64,000 nucleotides of DNA from Azadirachta indica (lineage: Eukaryota; Streptophyta; Magnoliopsida; Sapindales; Meliaceae), in contig CM040440.1 in NCBI GenBank assembly GCA_022749755.1, positions 1,883,769 through 1,947,768 of the forward strand, written 5' to 3'. Shown here piece by piece: positions 23,028 through 35,003 of this stretch. Every line of letters begins with the position of its first letter. Position 1 is the first letter of the stretch. The translations under genes were made by a program, and so were the position numbers. Below the pieces are notes generated by a model, which did not search any database, was not told where the DNA came from, and was given only the letters and a program-made list of their open reading frames with translations.

Positions 23028-25430
23028 TTAGCTGGGGAAAGGGAAGAAAAACCTACGCAATGAAGCAGGGTCCACATGAACAAAGAAACTTGCAGCAACT
23101 ATTACGTAGCAGAGAACAAGCATTAATCCTTTGAAGTAATTAGAAGTTCCTTCCTGCAAAGCTCACACCATAACAGATATGTAAAATTGTTTTCCCTGCA
23201 GTATGTTTTTGTTTTTCTTATGCTCATGATTGAGTAAAATTTTCTCTGTTCACAAACCTGCAACATGAAGGCTACAACTAGAACAGTTATAATAAGTGTA
23301 GCTGTCTCGAAAAGTTGAAAATTTAAGTCCATAGGGCGTCCCATGATCCATCCGACAACAACAGAAAATGGAACCTATATGGTGTCATAACAAGTTCACA
23401 AGATTAATGATCAAAATATGCATTTTGTATGTATTAAGTTCTGCAAGATTGATTTAATGCTTTCGCGACTTACCCCGAACATAGCTATCTGCGTTGATGA
23501 CCCTATTGCCACTCCCAAAGATAAGTCCTGTGCAAGAGATTAAGCAAGATTTTAGAGGCTAATTAATTAATGATTAGTTGTGATATTTCAACAGCAGAGT
23601 AGGAATTTGGTACTTACAAGCTTGTCTCTCATTGCAAACATAATTGCACCGGCATGCTCTGCTGCATTACCAACAATTGGGAGCAGGATAACGCTAATAA
23701 ATGCTACCGGTATTTTCAAGTCCTTAGATGCTCCCTGAAGATAACCGCAATTAGAGAATATACTCCAGAAAGGTTTGAGAAGATACTACACAACAGAATG
23801 CGTGATAGATTAACAAGACTACAACACCTCAATAGCATCGACAAGATATTCCGAAAGGATGGAGATCCATGCAGTTAAGATGAATAGCCAAATTATTGAT
23901 TCCTGTTTTGAAATTACAGGAGCTTCTTCATCATCTGAACTCTCTTCACTCTGACTCTCGTCCTAAGTTGATATCATGAAACAATTTGACAACAAATGAG
24001 AAGAAAAGTTGAGAGTTTGTGACAGTAATCTCCATTATGAGATAACTAACCTCGTTAATCTCATCACAGAGGTTCTTCTGTCTCTTCAGCTGAAAATAAA
24101 GATATGCAGCATAAGCCGCGAGCATAATACAGCTACTAAACCTTGAGAGAACCAATTCAGACTTCCCAAAATGCAGCTCGGTGTGTGTAGCATGGAGGAC
24201 AGCAGGGAACAGTAAACCCATCACCGCCATCAACAGCAATCCGGAGTTCACAGAAGCAACTGCCTATCAATAAGATCAGAACAACTTTTAACCTCTCTGT
24301 CGCAAAATAGTTAGGAAGAGATATGAGAGAAAAAGAATAATATGTATTAACGCACCTTGTTAAACACCTGCTCCCTTTTAGTAATCACAAGTCCGCCACA
24401 AAAGAAGGCGCAACCAAGCACTAGCAACATGTTTGATAAAATTGAACCAAGTAGTGATTGTTGAACAACTCGCATCATGCCCCTTTTTAATGCGAAAATA
24501 GATATTATCAATTCTGTCGCATTTCCAAAAGTTGCATTTAGAAGACCTCCAACTGCAAATGGCGTTGAGGAGAAAAATAAAATTAGTATTGGAGGATTTT
24601 TGTTTCTATCAAAAAGGTGTGATTTGGACTCAAAAACATTGTTTTCACACATATTTGTTTGAGAGGGATAAGCATAAATGCTTGTAATTTGAGAGCTTTA
24701 AGAACAGAGGACTTTGACTGGAGTGTAAAAAGTGAAAGCTCAGAGAAAATTATATCAAGCTGAAACTTCATCACGTATGACACATAAAGATTTATATTTA
24801 AAGAAAAGAAAAGAATCAGATTAACGTTCAGATTATTGATAATAGAAGTACCTGTAGGTCCTGTGAAGAAAGCCAGCTGCCTACACCAAATCAAGCATAA
24901 GCTGCATTAGTTACATGATAGCCAACAAATTGAAGGACAAATAACCAAATTATCAAATCGTCCAATAGATAACCTAGAGTATTTGTGTGAAGAAATATAC
25001 AGGAGAAAATGCAAGGTAACAAACTTACTCTGTGGCAAAACCGAGACGCTCAGCCAAAGGAATGATTCCCAACAAGGTCGAAAGAAAAACCCAACCCTGA
25101 AATGAACTCAAAGAAACAATATGAGAAATGTCCCAATTGCTGGATAAAAACATGGGAAACACAGGAAAACTAGCACAAACTCACACGACTGCCGGATGTT
25201 TTGTCCACAATAATAGCTATGGGGCCAAAAATCATTAGCATGTTGAGTCTGGTAGAGAATACAACGATCTTGATGCTTTCAATGAAAGAACTGCTGCTGC
25301 TGCTTGTGTCATCGGAACCACCACCACCACTGGATAACTTAAACGAATGAATGTTTCCAGCTATTGAACCGGGATTCACCAGACTATGTTCTTCCAATTC
25401 AAGAACTGCTCTTTCCTCTAATGATCCCAT
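23028..25430 (-). CDS. Vacuolar cation/proton exchanger, CAX2/CAX5 type
   Basis: Multi-exon minus-strand gene for a CaCA-superfamily antiporter that exchanges cytosolic Ca2+ or other divalent cations (Mn2+ in the CAX2 group) for vacuolar H+. The start is ATG 25430 ([18 protein letters not shown]). A likely 5'UTR intron ends in cag directly before it. Landmarks in order: [48 protein letters not shown] (c-1 repeat), [40 protein letters not shown], an acidic loop ([19 protein letters not shown]), [20 protein letters not shown] (c-2 repeat), [47 protein letters not shown] and a C-terminus [17 protein letters not shown] with TAA at 23028. The last residues after RR overlap a possible donor and may differ. 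No frame break seen. Confidence 0.88.
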
Positions 25431-26070
25431 CTGCATAACAAAATACCCTTTTGTCAAATTTAAATAAAACTTCCCGATTCAATGATAAATCAGAAGGAAA
25501 TTGAATAAACCTCAATCCGAGATGATTGAATTCGAGCTACCGATGGATTTTCGTTGGTGGTGTTGTCGACGAAAATGGAAAGAAAATTCCATTTTAAAAC
25601 ACGGGCATTACTGCAGAGTCATGTTCTCCACGTCCATTTGATTAAATTATTTTCTTTATTCCGACATCAAATATGTGCCAAGAATCTTGGGAATGTTGTT
25701 TATACAACTGTAAAGAAGTCGTGGGAAACCTCTAAGAAAGTGGAAGAAAATTTTTGTAGGCTAAAGTCTTGGGCTTTGGGTTCGTAAGTCAATGGTGGGA
25801 TTCTTTGCTGATTCAAATCAAATGGGAAAATTAAAAGGTGGTTGTTATCAAGCATTAACTGATCGAAATGAAAGTAAAAGAGAAAGGAAAAAAAAAAAAA
25901 GGAGAAAATTAAGGAATATGACAATAGCCACTGACTTTGCGGATTTCTATTTTCAGGTAAAACGTGTATGACATAACGGCTTTGGTTGAAAAATAAAATA
26001 AAATAAAATAAATTTACAGCAATAATTATTTTACATTTAAATTAAAATCATCCAAAAACGGAGTCGTTTG
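25431..26070. other. 5' flank of the CAX gene
   Basis: Contains the presumed non-coding first exon and 5'UTR intron of the CAX gene (donor ATTGAG|GTTTATT near 25511). AT-rich upstream DNA follows. No other gene seen. Confidence 0.5.
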
Positions 26071-26470
26071 TTACAACTTCGATTTTTCCAAATCAGTCAC
26101 CACCGTTTCACGCGAACTACCGGATTCGGTTCCGTCTTCTGCGCCGACTTCAACTTCCCAAACTCACTCACCATTGCGTCGCATGAAACCGTTTCAGATT
26201 CAGCTTTAAAGTCGAACGTTATTGTTTGCGCATCTGAGTCTCTTCAGCATGCCAAGAATTGCCCAAGTATTCTGCCGCTTTCATTAACTTCTAGTGGCAG
26301 TTCCAAGTCCAGGAAAAACAGCGGAGGTTGACGCGTCCTTACTTGCGTACGGCGAGGAAACGATAGATGTTGACGGAGACGGCAGGCAGTACACTGCTTT
26401 GGAATGCGATTACAGAAGGAGAAAACCTGTTTGGCCTGAGATGATGAGAAGATTTCATATTTCACCGCCC
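26071..26470 (-). pseudogene. Broken inverted paralogue of the GARP-like gene at 31785
   Basis: The minus strand aligns in pieces with 31940-32400. The GARP-like helix region is recognisable (ctggacttggaactgccact versus tggaatttgaactgccacaa), as are 'agcggcaaaa/agcggcagaa' and 'cttggcatgctga/cttagcatgttgc'. 'gaatctgaaacggtttcatg' versus 'gaatcagtttcatg' leads into a decayed GKLK repeat (EFGKLKSA; DLEKSKL then stop at 26071). About 100 bp in the middle is deleted, and stops and shifts break the frame. Confidence 0.65.
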
Positions 26471-26552
26471 TGCAAGGCTAATCTGAAAAGTGACTGTATA
26501 CTTAGAATCTTAAACTGAAGACTACGGATTAGTGCAATACGCAATATACTTA

Positions 26553-26556
<4 letters not shown>

Positions 26557-26625
<69 letters not shown>
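26557..26625. repeat. (AAT)n microsatellite
   Basis: About 22 AAT/ATA units with one interruption, passing into (AAC)n. It has no role that I can infer. Confidence 0.9.
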
Positions 26626-26627
<2 letters not shown>

Positions 26628-27017
26628 CAACAATAACCTACTCGTATCCAATAGAAATAGGTAAAGACGGCAAATTGCTGCCGTATTAATTAGCGCGAAA
26701 AAGAATGGATTCGCAACGTTATCAGAATCTATACAAGCTTTTATGGTACACATAAGTTATAAGTTATAAAAATTAAATTTAGTAATATTTTTATCGATAT
26801 AAATTTTTTTTTTCAATAATTTTGGTGAAAATTAATTTTTTAAAAATAAAAATATTAAATTCCGTCACTTGAGTCTCAAAATTTTTTCGATAAATTAAAT
26901 TACTTTATATGTACTAATTTTAATTGACTTAAAATTATAGTAACTTATATACTAATTAATATAAAAGATAACTTGATAATGTGAAGTCAGTTTTTCACAC
27001 CACATGAAAATTGAGAT

Positions 27018-27075
27018 ATAAATTAAAAGGTATAGTATTACTCTTTAAAGAGTAATACTATACCTTTTAATTTAT
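27018..27075. repeat. 58-bp perfect palindrome
   Basis: Two 29-base arms meet at CTTTAAAG with no spacer. Each arm carries ATTAAAAGGTATAGTATTAC. It could extrude as a cruciform or be transcribed as a hairpin. Confidence 0.9.
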
Positions 27076-27079
27076 TTTA

Positions 27080-28180
27080 CATAAGAGTTGGGTTGATATA
27101 ACACATTCACTACCTTTACGAATAGCTCATTAAATTCTATTGAAATGAGTAATTTAATTGTATTATCTTTATAAAATTACATCCAACTCATGACTAGATG
27201 TAAAGTTCAAGCCCTAGTGTAGACATATTAGGGCTCTCCCACATAATGTGTGCAATCATCCCATGTAATATGGGCAATCATCCCTGACAATGAGGATAAA
27301 AATCTCACACACTGCGAGTGGGGTAAAACAAAGGAAAAGAAAAAACATGAAAAGATATTTTAATTATTCAAAAAAGGCATTAAGGACTTATTTGTAATAA
27401 AAATAAACATATGGGGTACATGTATAAACACAGCCACTACAGTGGATACCAAGCCCAAAAATGGTCACAAAAGCCCATTGTCTTCCCGACGGCGCTGAAG
27501 GGCTGAAAACGAAATCGTTTTAGTTCACCTATTGAAACACGCGCCCACAGAGAATCGTCTCCTGGAAGAAATGAAAACTAAAACGCGCGGTGGCAGAGCT
27601 CGGCTTCCCAAATTCCATTCACCAAGCTCAACAACTCCGTCATTTCCTCTCCTTAACCGGGTATTTTCTCTCCCTCTACGTCCATTTTTTCTTTCTATGT
27701 TTGTTTTTCGGGAAACTTTCAACTGCTAATACAGTAGACCGGCGTCGTTTCGCCGGAGAAACATGAAGTATAGAAGCCTATAACTGCTCGAGCAAATGTG
27801 GTTTCTTTTTTATGCTTTCTGATTATTGTTGTTGTCGCCTTAATCGTTGGATGGAAGTCCTAGGGTTTCATGTACACGCGTATTCGCGCGCTTTTGACTG
27901 ATAAAATTTTTGTTTTTTATTTTTATTTTATAAAAAAGTTAAATAAATTAGACGTTTTTTGGTTATAGTTTGAAAAATGCGTGCCTTTCTTTCACTTACT
28001 GGTAGAAATAAAATGCCTAAACTTTTGCATGTATGTATAAACTGGTCAGTTTATGTCACCGAGGGAAGGAGGTTAATATCAGTATAACCTGCCTTCTTTA
28101 TTTAATTTTTGTTGGTTACGAAATTTTTAAACCTCACTTAAAGTGAAAACTTGAAAATTTTAATTAAATATTTGCACAGG
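27080..28180. other. Intergenic region and probable 5' end of the PHD/MYB gene
   Basis: 27530-27870 is less AT-rich and probably holds the transcription start and first exon of the gene that continues at 28181. I could not identify a coding first exon that splices in frame. 27180-27330 contains 'gggctctcccacataatgtg'-type sequence that I cannot place. Confidence 0.45.
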
Positions 28181-30314
28181 ATGAAGCAAATGGAGAACAC
28201 AGCAAAGGTAGTATTGCACCTGAAACATCTAGCAAGAAGGATGATGATTGCGAGGTAGTAGCTTCTGCTTATTTTGGTGCCGAGACTGATATCCGTGTGG
28301 AAAAACCTGGTGGTTTAGGCCTGAGTGAAGATTGTGTGGATATGGATTGGTTGGAGGGAGGGACTTGTCTTAAGTGTGATAGAGGTGGTGGGAATTTGTT
28401 GCCTTGCAGTCAATCTGGTTGCCCAGTTGCACTTCATGAGAATTGTACGAATGGCAGACCTAAATTTGATGATGAGGGAAATTTTTACTGTCCCTACTGT
28501 TGGTATAAACATGAAGTAATGAAGACTCAGGAGTTGAGGAAGAAGGCTATGAAAGCGAAAAAAGCTTTGGCACATTTTCTGGATTTTGGAAGGGTTGGTG
28601 ATGATAAAGAGAAGGAGAATGGTGGAACAGATGAAAGAAAGGAGATAAATGATAGGATGGACAATGATCAAGTGGAGAATCAATTTATGGAAATGGATCA
28701 AGATCAAAATGATGACAGGAACAATGCAAAGCTAGCTGGCCCTTTTGACCAATTTAAGCTGATTCCTGAAAATCAAAGGGACCCTTCAACCCGTCTTTCT
28801 GGTCTCAGTGAGAATATAAATATTTGTAATGGTCATGAGAAAAATCCTGGGGTTGAATCACTTGTGGATTCTCCAAGCAAGGAAATGTTGATTGAGGAAA
28901 AAATCTCTAAAACTCATGAGCTTGAAACCTTAGCAGATGGAGAAACAATACAAGCAGAAGCTTCAGGACAAGTTGCTGACAGTGGACAAGTGAAGGTTGT
29001 TGAAGAACAACTGCAAAAAGAACCTTTCAATGCCTGTTGTGTAGAAGGAGAGAATTCTGTGGATGTTTCACTTAATATATCAAAAAAGCATATGACTGAC
29101 CCTGTAGATTTGAAGCAAGGAAGAATAGAGGAAGAAGAGAAAATGGACCCCGGAAAATTGGGAACTGAAATGTCTGATTCTGATATGGAGACAATTTCCA
29201 TGCATAAGAGGCGTCTCAGACAAAGTAGTAAGAAATTACAATCCAAGAATGTTGACTCACCAAAAAAATTATCCTCACCAAGCAGTGCCACACTGAAGAA
29301 AATTGATGGGCCTCGAAATGAGAAAATAAGTGGCTCCAAAAAGTCCACACAACAAGTATCCGCTGAAAAATTGTGAGTCCTCATGTATTGAACAGATATT
29401 AAATTCTTTCATTAGATTTCATCTTGGAAAGGTTGTAATTTGGTTGCAAGGTAGGAGTTAGTTGAGTGATTTGCATTGCTCATTATAGTTATTGGGAACT
29501 TAATTTTTTCCTTTCACATTGCAGTACAAGCTTCTCATTTGCTAATGAGAAACGTAAGAGACTACTTTGGACAGCCGAGGAGGAAGATATGCTGAGGGTA
29601 TGGATTCATGTTCATAGCTATTGTTTTCTTTCCAGGTGTTTGTGTTGGGTCTTTCTGTGTATTGGAAAACTTGTTTCCTCAATAATAAGTACTGTCTCTT
29701 GATTTTGGTGTTTAGAGTAAATGTGTTATGTTGATTTAACTTGATGAAGATTTGAATCTGTCAGAAAATGACAATTCAATTTCAGTTAATTTATTGGAGA
29801 AGTTACTCTGTAGCTGAAAGGGTTGACCACCTTTAACTAACACTGTTTGATTTATTATCTTGCATTTCATTTCAGCAGCTTAGTTTTAAACTTTAGAAAT
29901 TATGGCTTCGAAACTTGCTACTCTTTGTTTAATTGAATTATTACTAAAACACAATGTAACATACTTTTTGTTGTTGTCATGTTCATATATGCAAATAAGA
30001 GTCAAATTCTAAAAATTTTAATTATTGCTGTGATTTAAGTGTTAAATATTTCTCTCTTAAGACAAAAATGAGCTTGGTATCAGTCAGTTAGACGATAAGC
30101 ACTCAAAATTTGGTTGATCAGCTTGTTGAAATCTACTTCTATACTGTAGGAAGGAGTGCATAAATTTTCAAGTAAAGTAAATAAAAATCTTCCTTGGAGG
30201 AAAGTTTTGGAATTTGGTCAGCATGTTTTTGATCCAACTCGCACTCCAGCTGATCTCAAGGATAAATGGAGGAACATTACGGCCAAAGAGTCCTCAGGAG
30301 TGAACAGGAGGTAA
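28181..30314 (+). CDS. PHD finger plus MYB/SANT-domain nuclear protein
   Basis: At least three exons: 28181-29372, 29525-29596 and about 30149-30310. They join in phase. The first begins after an acceptor (cacag|GATGAAGC) without an in-frame ATG until 28342 (VDMDWLEGG), so either an upstream coding exon is missing from my model or translation starts there. A PHD-like zinc finger reads CLKCDRGGGNLLPC, then HENC and YCPYC. A long acidic/Lys-rich linker follows, then a telobox-type MYB: RKRLLWTAEEEDMLREGVHK, LPWRKVLEFGQHVF, TPADLKDKWRNI. The LKDKWRN motif is typical of TRF-like MYBs that bind telomeric or related repeats. The literal frame ends NRR-stop at 30314. A donor AG|GTAATC at 30311 could instead join an exon near 31097 (HSATLKTIKDPKKMHG). 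A nuclear or chromatin role is inferred from the domains. Confidence 0.7.
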
Positions 30315-30319
30315 TCTTG

Positions 30320-31784
30320 AATGGCAGGACTTGAGAAAGAAGGTAATTTTATTAAATCATAGAACTTTAAATATGCTGCGACATGTACATGTATAACTAC
30401 ATTCTCCGTCCCTCTCTCCCCATGTTTTGAAACTAGTGTTTCTAAGATGGTCAAAAGAACAGCAGTTATTTAGAGACTGAAATATATGGCAGCTTATTTA
30501 CTAAAGTGTTCTTTTTGGTCAATCTCCCGTTTTAGAATTAAAATTCCATATGTATGGCTTCTTATGGCTTTGTTTATTTATTTATTTTTGTTTTTAGGGA
30601 ATTAGCTTACAATAATAGCCTATATATGTAAGAATATAATTTTACCAGTGTTTTGGGGAATCAAAACCTCCTTTGTCTTGTATGTTAAATTATTTGTCTA
30701 ATAATTTATTAAACAAAATTTACCGAAGAACTCTTTCTGTGTCAGTTTGGATAGCTAAAAGTTATCCTCTAATACAGATTTTGAGATCATTGAACTGATT
30801 CTTTCCAAGAAAAAAGAAATTATTGAACAAAGTAGATAAGCAGCAATTTAGTATGATAAATCTCATTCTTATAATTGCTCTTCACATAAGCAAGTCATGT
30901 AGCAGCCTTTTATTGTTTTAAACTCATGTAGTGAAAAAAACTTATGCTTTTGGTAGTTACATTTTCTGTTTATTGTTGTCATCTCAGTATCTCTGAAATT
31001 ATGTAGTAAGTTTCCAACCTTAATGATTCTTTTACTCTATCATATGGTGAATTCTTAGTGGGATCCTGACCACCTTTCTCTCTGTTCATTTTACAGACAT
31101 TCAGCTACCTTAAAAACCATCAAGGACCCAAAAAAAATGCATGGCAGCATTTGCATTGGGTGCGTCTTTCACCTATACTGTGTATTTTTTGGCTAGCGGG
31201 GAAGAAGAATGTAAATTGGCCGTCTTTCCCATGGGTTGCATACTCACTTTTTGTACTGCTTACTAATTATAGACACAGCATCATCAAAAAACTGCATGTT
31301 GACCAAACTTCTTGTATATACCAGTGCAGTGTAATCAAATAGCCCTCCTTCATTTTGGTTTGTTAACGAAGTTATTTTTATCGAAAAGAAAAAGGAGCAG
31401 TCTTTCAGCTGGCGCGGATGTGCTAAGCGAATAGTTTCATATTGCAAGTTGGGCAATTGAATATATAATTACGTGCATTAGCATTGGAGTATGTAATGTA
31501 AGCCAAGAACAATACAAAAAGAAAATATCAAAATGAACCTTGATAGCCATTTCAGTAATTTTAATAATAATAGGGATGAATGTGGAGGACCTAGCTGACG
31601 CAACTAGAAAAATGATACCTTTATTTGTAAAGAAAACGTAAACATCGGGGACCTAAAAATCATTAGGCCATTTTGCTATTTGAATTTTGACTCCGATAAA
31701 TGTATACTATTGACTCCTCAGATCAGGATTCAAGAATCAATTCGATTCAATTTGAAGATTTAGGGTTAGGGCTTGAGATTAGGA
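30320..31784. other. 3' flank of the PHD/MYB gene
   Basis: Mostly AT-rich. It contains the possible alternative last exon at about 31097-31200 and the promoter of the gene at 31785. Nothing else recognised. Confidence 0.45.
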
Positions 31785-32417
31785 ATGACAGGGCGGGGAA
31801 AAATGAATTCCTCTTACGTGAGGCCAATCAACATTTCTTCCCCTGATCAGCGTATTCCGTATCCTAAACCGCAAGCTTTCGTTCCCAACCAAAACAAGTT
31901 ATTGCCGTCATCCTCTTCTTCTTCAACATGGATCGCTGCTCCGCGTCAGAATCGGTGGAGAAGACGTTTCTCCCCATATTTGAGGAAGTTTCGGAAGCGG
32001 CCGTTCTTTTGGAATTTGAACTGCCACAAGAAGTTCGTGGAAGCGGCAAAACAGTCGGGCGGGCTCGATAAAGTTAGGGCAGTTGCCGTTTGGGAGATCA
32101 TGAAAGAGGAAATGGACGACGCAATTCCTACCTTAAAGGATGCTTCAAGTGTTCTTAGCATGTTGCAATTCATGTTCCCGGAATATTTGGTTAATCCACC
32201 GTCTTCGGTAACTTTTTACATTGATGTTCAATCTGAATCAGTTTCATGTGACACAATGGTTAGTGATTTTGGGAAATTAAAGTTGGCGCCGAAGACTGAA
32301 TCTGGTGGTTCAGGTGACACTGTACTGAATGATTTGGGGAAATTGAAGTTGGAAAACAATTCCGTTTTGGATGATCTAGGGAAATTGAAGTTGGAAGAAA
32401 CCATGCTGTCCGAATGA
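31785..32417 (+). CDS. Small basic protein with a GARP/MYB-like helix and C-terminal GKLKL repeats
   Basis: Single-exon ORF of 210 aa starting MTGRGKMNSSYVRP. After a Ser-rich and basic stretch (RQNRWRRRFSPYLRKFRK) comes FFWNLNCHKKFVEAAKQSGG. Its spacing W....H..FV.A....G matches helix 1 of GARP/MYB-related domains (W-x4-H-x2-FV). The following segment ends SSVLSMLQ where GARP proteins have VASHLQ, so the rest of the domain is very divergent. The C-terminus has three DLGKLKL-type repeats (SDFGKLKL, NDLGKLKL, DDLGKLKL). A fourth lies just after the stop in another frame. A broken inverted paralogue is at 26071-26470. DNA binding is a weak inference. Expression is unproven. Confidence 0.55.
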   Translation: MTGRGKMNSSYVRPINISSPDQRIPYPKPQAFVPNQNKLLPSSSSSSTWIAAPRQNRWRRRFSPYLRKFRKRPFFWNLNCHKKFVEAAKQSGGLDKVRAVAVWEIMKEEMDDAIPTLKDASSVLSMLQFMFPEYLVNPPSSVTFYIDVQSESVSCDTMVSDFGKLKLAPKTESGGSGDTVLNDLGKLKLENNSVLDDLGKLKLEETMLSE

Positions 32418-34438
32418 TTTAAGGAAATTGAAGTTGGAACAAAATGGTAAATGGCTTTAAATTTTATTGTTTTGTGTTCTAGAAGTACATTATAAATAAA
32501 TTGATTGTACATAGTAGTGTTGTTTAGTCTGGACTTTGCTCTGTATATAAACCGGGGTTTGTTGATTTACATGACAGACAGACTATTTCTTGTATTAATT
32601 TATTCTCGTAGCAATTTAGATGCTTTAAAAATTTGTTTTGCTCATGAATTTACTGATGAAAACTAAAAGAAGCAGGAATGGCAATGGGGCAGGTAGGGCC
32701 TTCCTCACATCCATACTCAGCTCAGGTCAGACGGCAGTTTCCATTGAACGAGTGCTATGGTATGTTTAGTTATTTATCTCTGCATTGGGATCTCAGTTCA
32801 GTTCCCCTACTTATCTATTTAGGTATTTAGCTGTTATGTGTATATATTGTTGTTAGTTATTAATTTATAACGTAAGAAAAAGCAGAGAACTTTGGGGGCC
32901 GGCGTTCAAAATTTCACCTGTGAACAGAAATGCTCTTTTTCGATTTAGACAATTGAAAGCCGGAATTTGACCGGCTTTCCATCTCAGTTATCGTTACTTT
33001 GTTAATTTTCTTGTAAAATTGTAGTGAGGTGCTCTGCTTTGTGCACCATATTGTGACTGCAGTCTGTCTATAGAAGGTTTGATAGATATTTAGCAGTATA
33101 ACGGAATGTGGAGTTGCCACGGGAATGCATCATGGCCTCTGTTAGCTCTCAGCTATCCAAGGTCAATTCTTTCTTTTGGTTTAACAAGTTGCTTGTTTTG
33201 ATTATGTTGTTGTTACATAGGAGGCGGTGGTATTGTAGAATTTTAAATACTAAAGACTACATGAATAAAACCGTGTCTTGTCACCAGAACTGAAGGGTTA
33301 TTATAGCTATGCAAATGCAAGCGAATATTTTTAAATAGCGTAGTTTTCTTCCTTCCAACCTTGTGCAATTGCTGCTTTACAATCTCATGTTATTTCAATG
33401 TTGGATACTGCGATTATTTAGTAAAAATGCAGTCATGTTTCGGTTTCTCTCTCTCTCTACTGTGATATTTGTATTCCATTCAAAACTTTATCCTCTTTCA
33501 TTTGATCTACAAGAAATACGAAAAAGAAAAAGAAATATTGAGATGGGATTCATGCATCAAATATCTCCAGAGTTGTGTTGAATTTAAGATGCTAGTAGTT
33601 GATTGAATTAATGCAAAAATGTAGCGTAAGCCAAGCGTCTGCAAAATGCTAGCTCAAGTCATAAGACCGCCAAGTGCCGCGGATAGATGTTCTGTCTCTT
33701 GCGTTTAGAATAATACGTGGGCTCCAGATTGGCCAATATTTTGCTTTGTTTTGTTTGGTAATAAAATTAAAAAATATATAGATTTGGTAAATATTAATTT
33801 TTACTTTAGACAAGACTACTTATTTATTTATTTATTTATTGCTAATATTTGATATAAACATATATATATTTTCTAATTTTATTGAATTAATATTAATTGA
33901 ATTCCACACGCAATTCAAATCAAGTTTTGATTGATGAAGATAGTACGTAACAGCTAGATTGAATTGAATTCTTGATGGTTGAACAGCTTAATTAATTTAC
34001 ACATATACATGGAGTTCACACAAGAAAATGAATTTATAAATAATATAATTGATCAGCTCATGTTTTATTATTTTTTTTTTAATGTTATGTGTACCTACCG
34101 TACATCTTTTCAATATTTTTTTAATTCTCATTTTTAAATTTTTACTAGTCTTCTTATTTTATTTTATTATTTTTAAGGTCTTTTAAATGTGACTTGTAAA
34201 TTACAAATTATAATGGAAGAATTAGATTTTATAGTAATTAATAAAAGGAAAATTGGAAATTTCAAAGGTGTTAAATATGTGTGTTTAGCTAGCTCGTAGT
34301 GATTTGATGTATAGATGATTTGTTCAAACTTGAAGGTTTCTCTTTTTTTTAAAAAAAAAAAAAAAGAAATTAATATTGATTGTTGGGTCAATACTTTCAA
34401 GAATCAAGATAAATGTATTTGAATTGTACAATAAAATA
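32418..34438. other. Intergenic region
   Basis: Moderately AT-rich DNA with short ORFs only. I see nothing named in it. The right part begins the duplicated upstream sequence of the peptide array. Confidence 0.5.
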
Positions 34439-34463
34439 CAATTCAATTCTTAAATTTTGACTT
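34439..34463 (+). promoter_or_regulatory. Conserved upstream block with W-box core, copy 1
   Basis: CAATTCAATTCTTAAATTTTG followed by ACTT. It is one of six related blocks in the peptide array and contains TTGAC, the WRKY-binding W-box core. Confidence 0.5.
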
Positions 34464-34616
34464 TCTTCCTTCTCAAGGATTGTATTTACTATATAAATCA
34501 ATTAATTCAAGGAAGGATTAGTAAGTTAAAGACGTTTATGTTTATATAGAGTTTGTAATTAATCAAATACAAACTGATAATCAGAGCTACGCAACTTACT
34601 TCTCTATTCTTCATTT

Positions 34617-35003
34617 TTGGTGCTGGCATTAATTACTGCATGCGCTTTGCTCGTTGCCTACATAATACTACTACTATCAGTAGTCCTGTGTTCATGGCCT
34701 TCGGTAACAGAAGCAAAAATTCTGAATTTCTCAGTTATCCAAGGTGATCATGATCATTTCATTTTCTTAATTAATAATTAATATATTTCTCGTGAATTAT
34801 ATATATATGTAATAATTTATAAGGCTTAAATTTTAACCACGTACGTACAAAGTAATAATTCTCTTGTTTAATTAATTTTTCTTGAAATATGATGGACAGG
34901 AAGTTTACTTCATCAAAGTGTGAAAGAAGAATGAATCCATCGGAAACTGAGCAGGGAACCTCCTCCAATTAATAATAATCCGGTATCGGGTGACGGGGGT
35001 TAG
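34617..35003 (+). pseudogene. Secreted-peptide precursor family, copy P1 (nonsense mutation)
   Basis: Exon 1 (to 34743) encodes a hydrophobic leader (LALITACALLVAYIILLLSV) and the family signature VTEAKILNFSVIQ, but I see no ATG in frame. The intron ends at 34899. Exon 2 reads GSLLHQSVKEE, then TGA at 34932-34934, then in the same frame IHRKLSREPPPINNNPVSGD and a stop at 35003. The TGA sits where other copies have an Arg-rich stretch. Loss of start plus the in-frame stop point to a pseudogene. Confidence 0.7.

Noticed and set aside
28315..29384. Minus-strand frames opposite the PHD/MYB exon
   Set aside because: Shadows of the long plus-strand coding exon. They have no motifs of their own.
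32228..32512. Minus-strand frame with repeated NFNFPKS
   Set aside because: It is the antisense reading of the GKLKL repeats of the gene at 31785. The similar frame at 26068-26331 (+) is likewise antisense to the pseudogene there.
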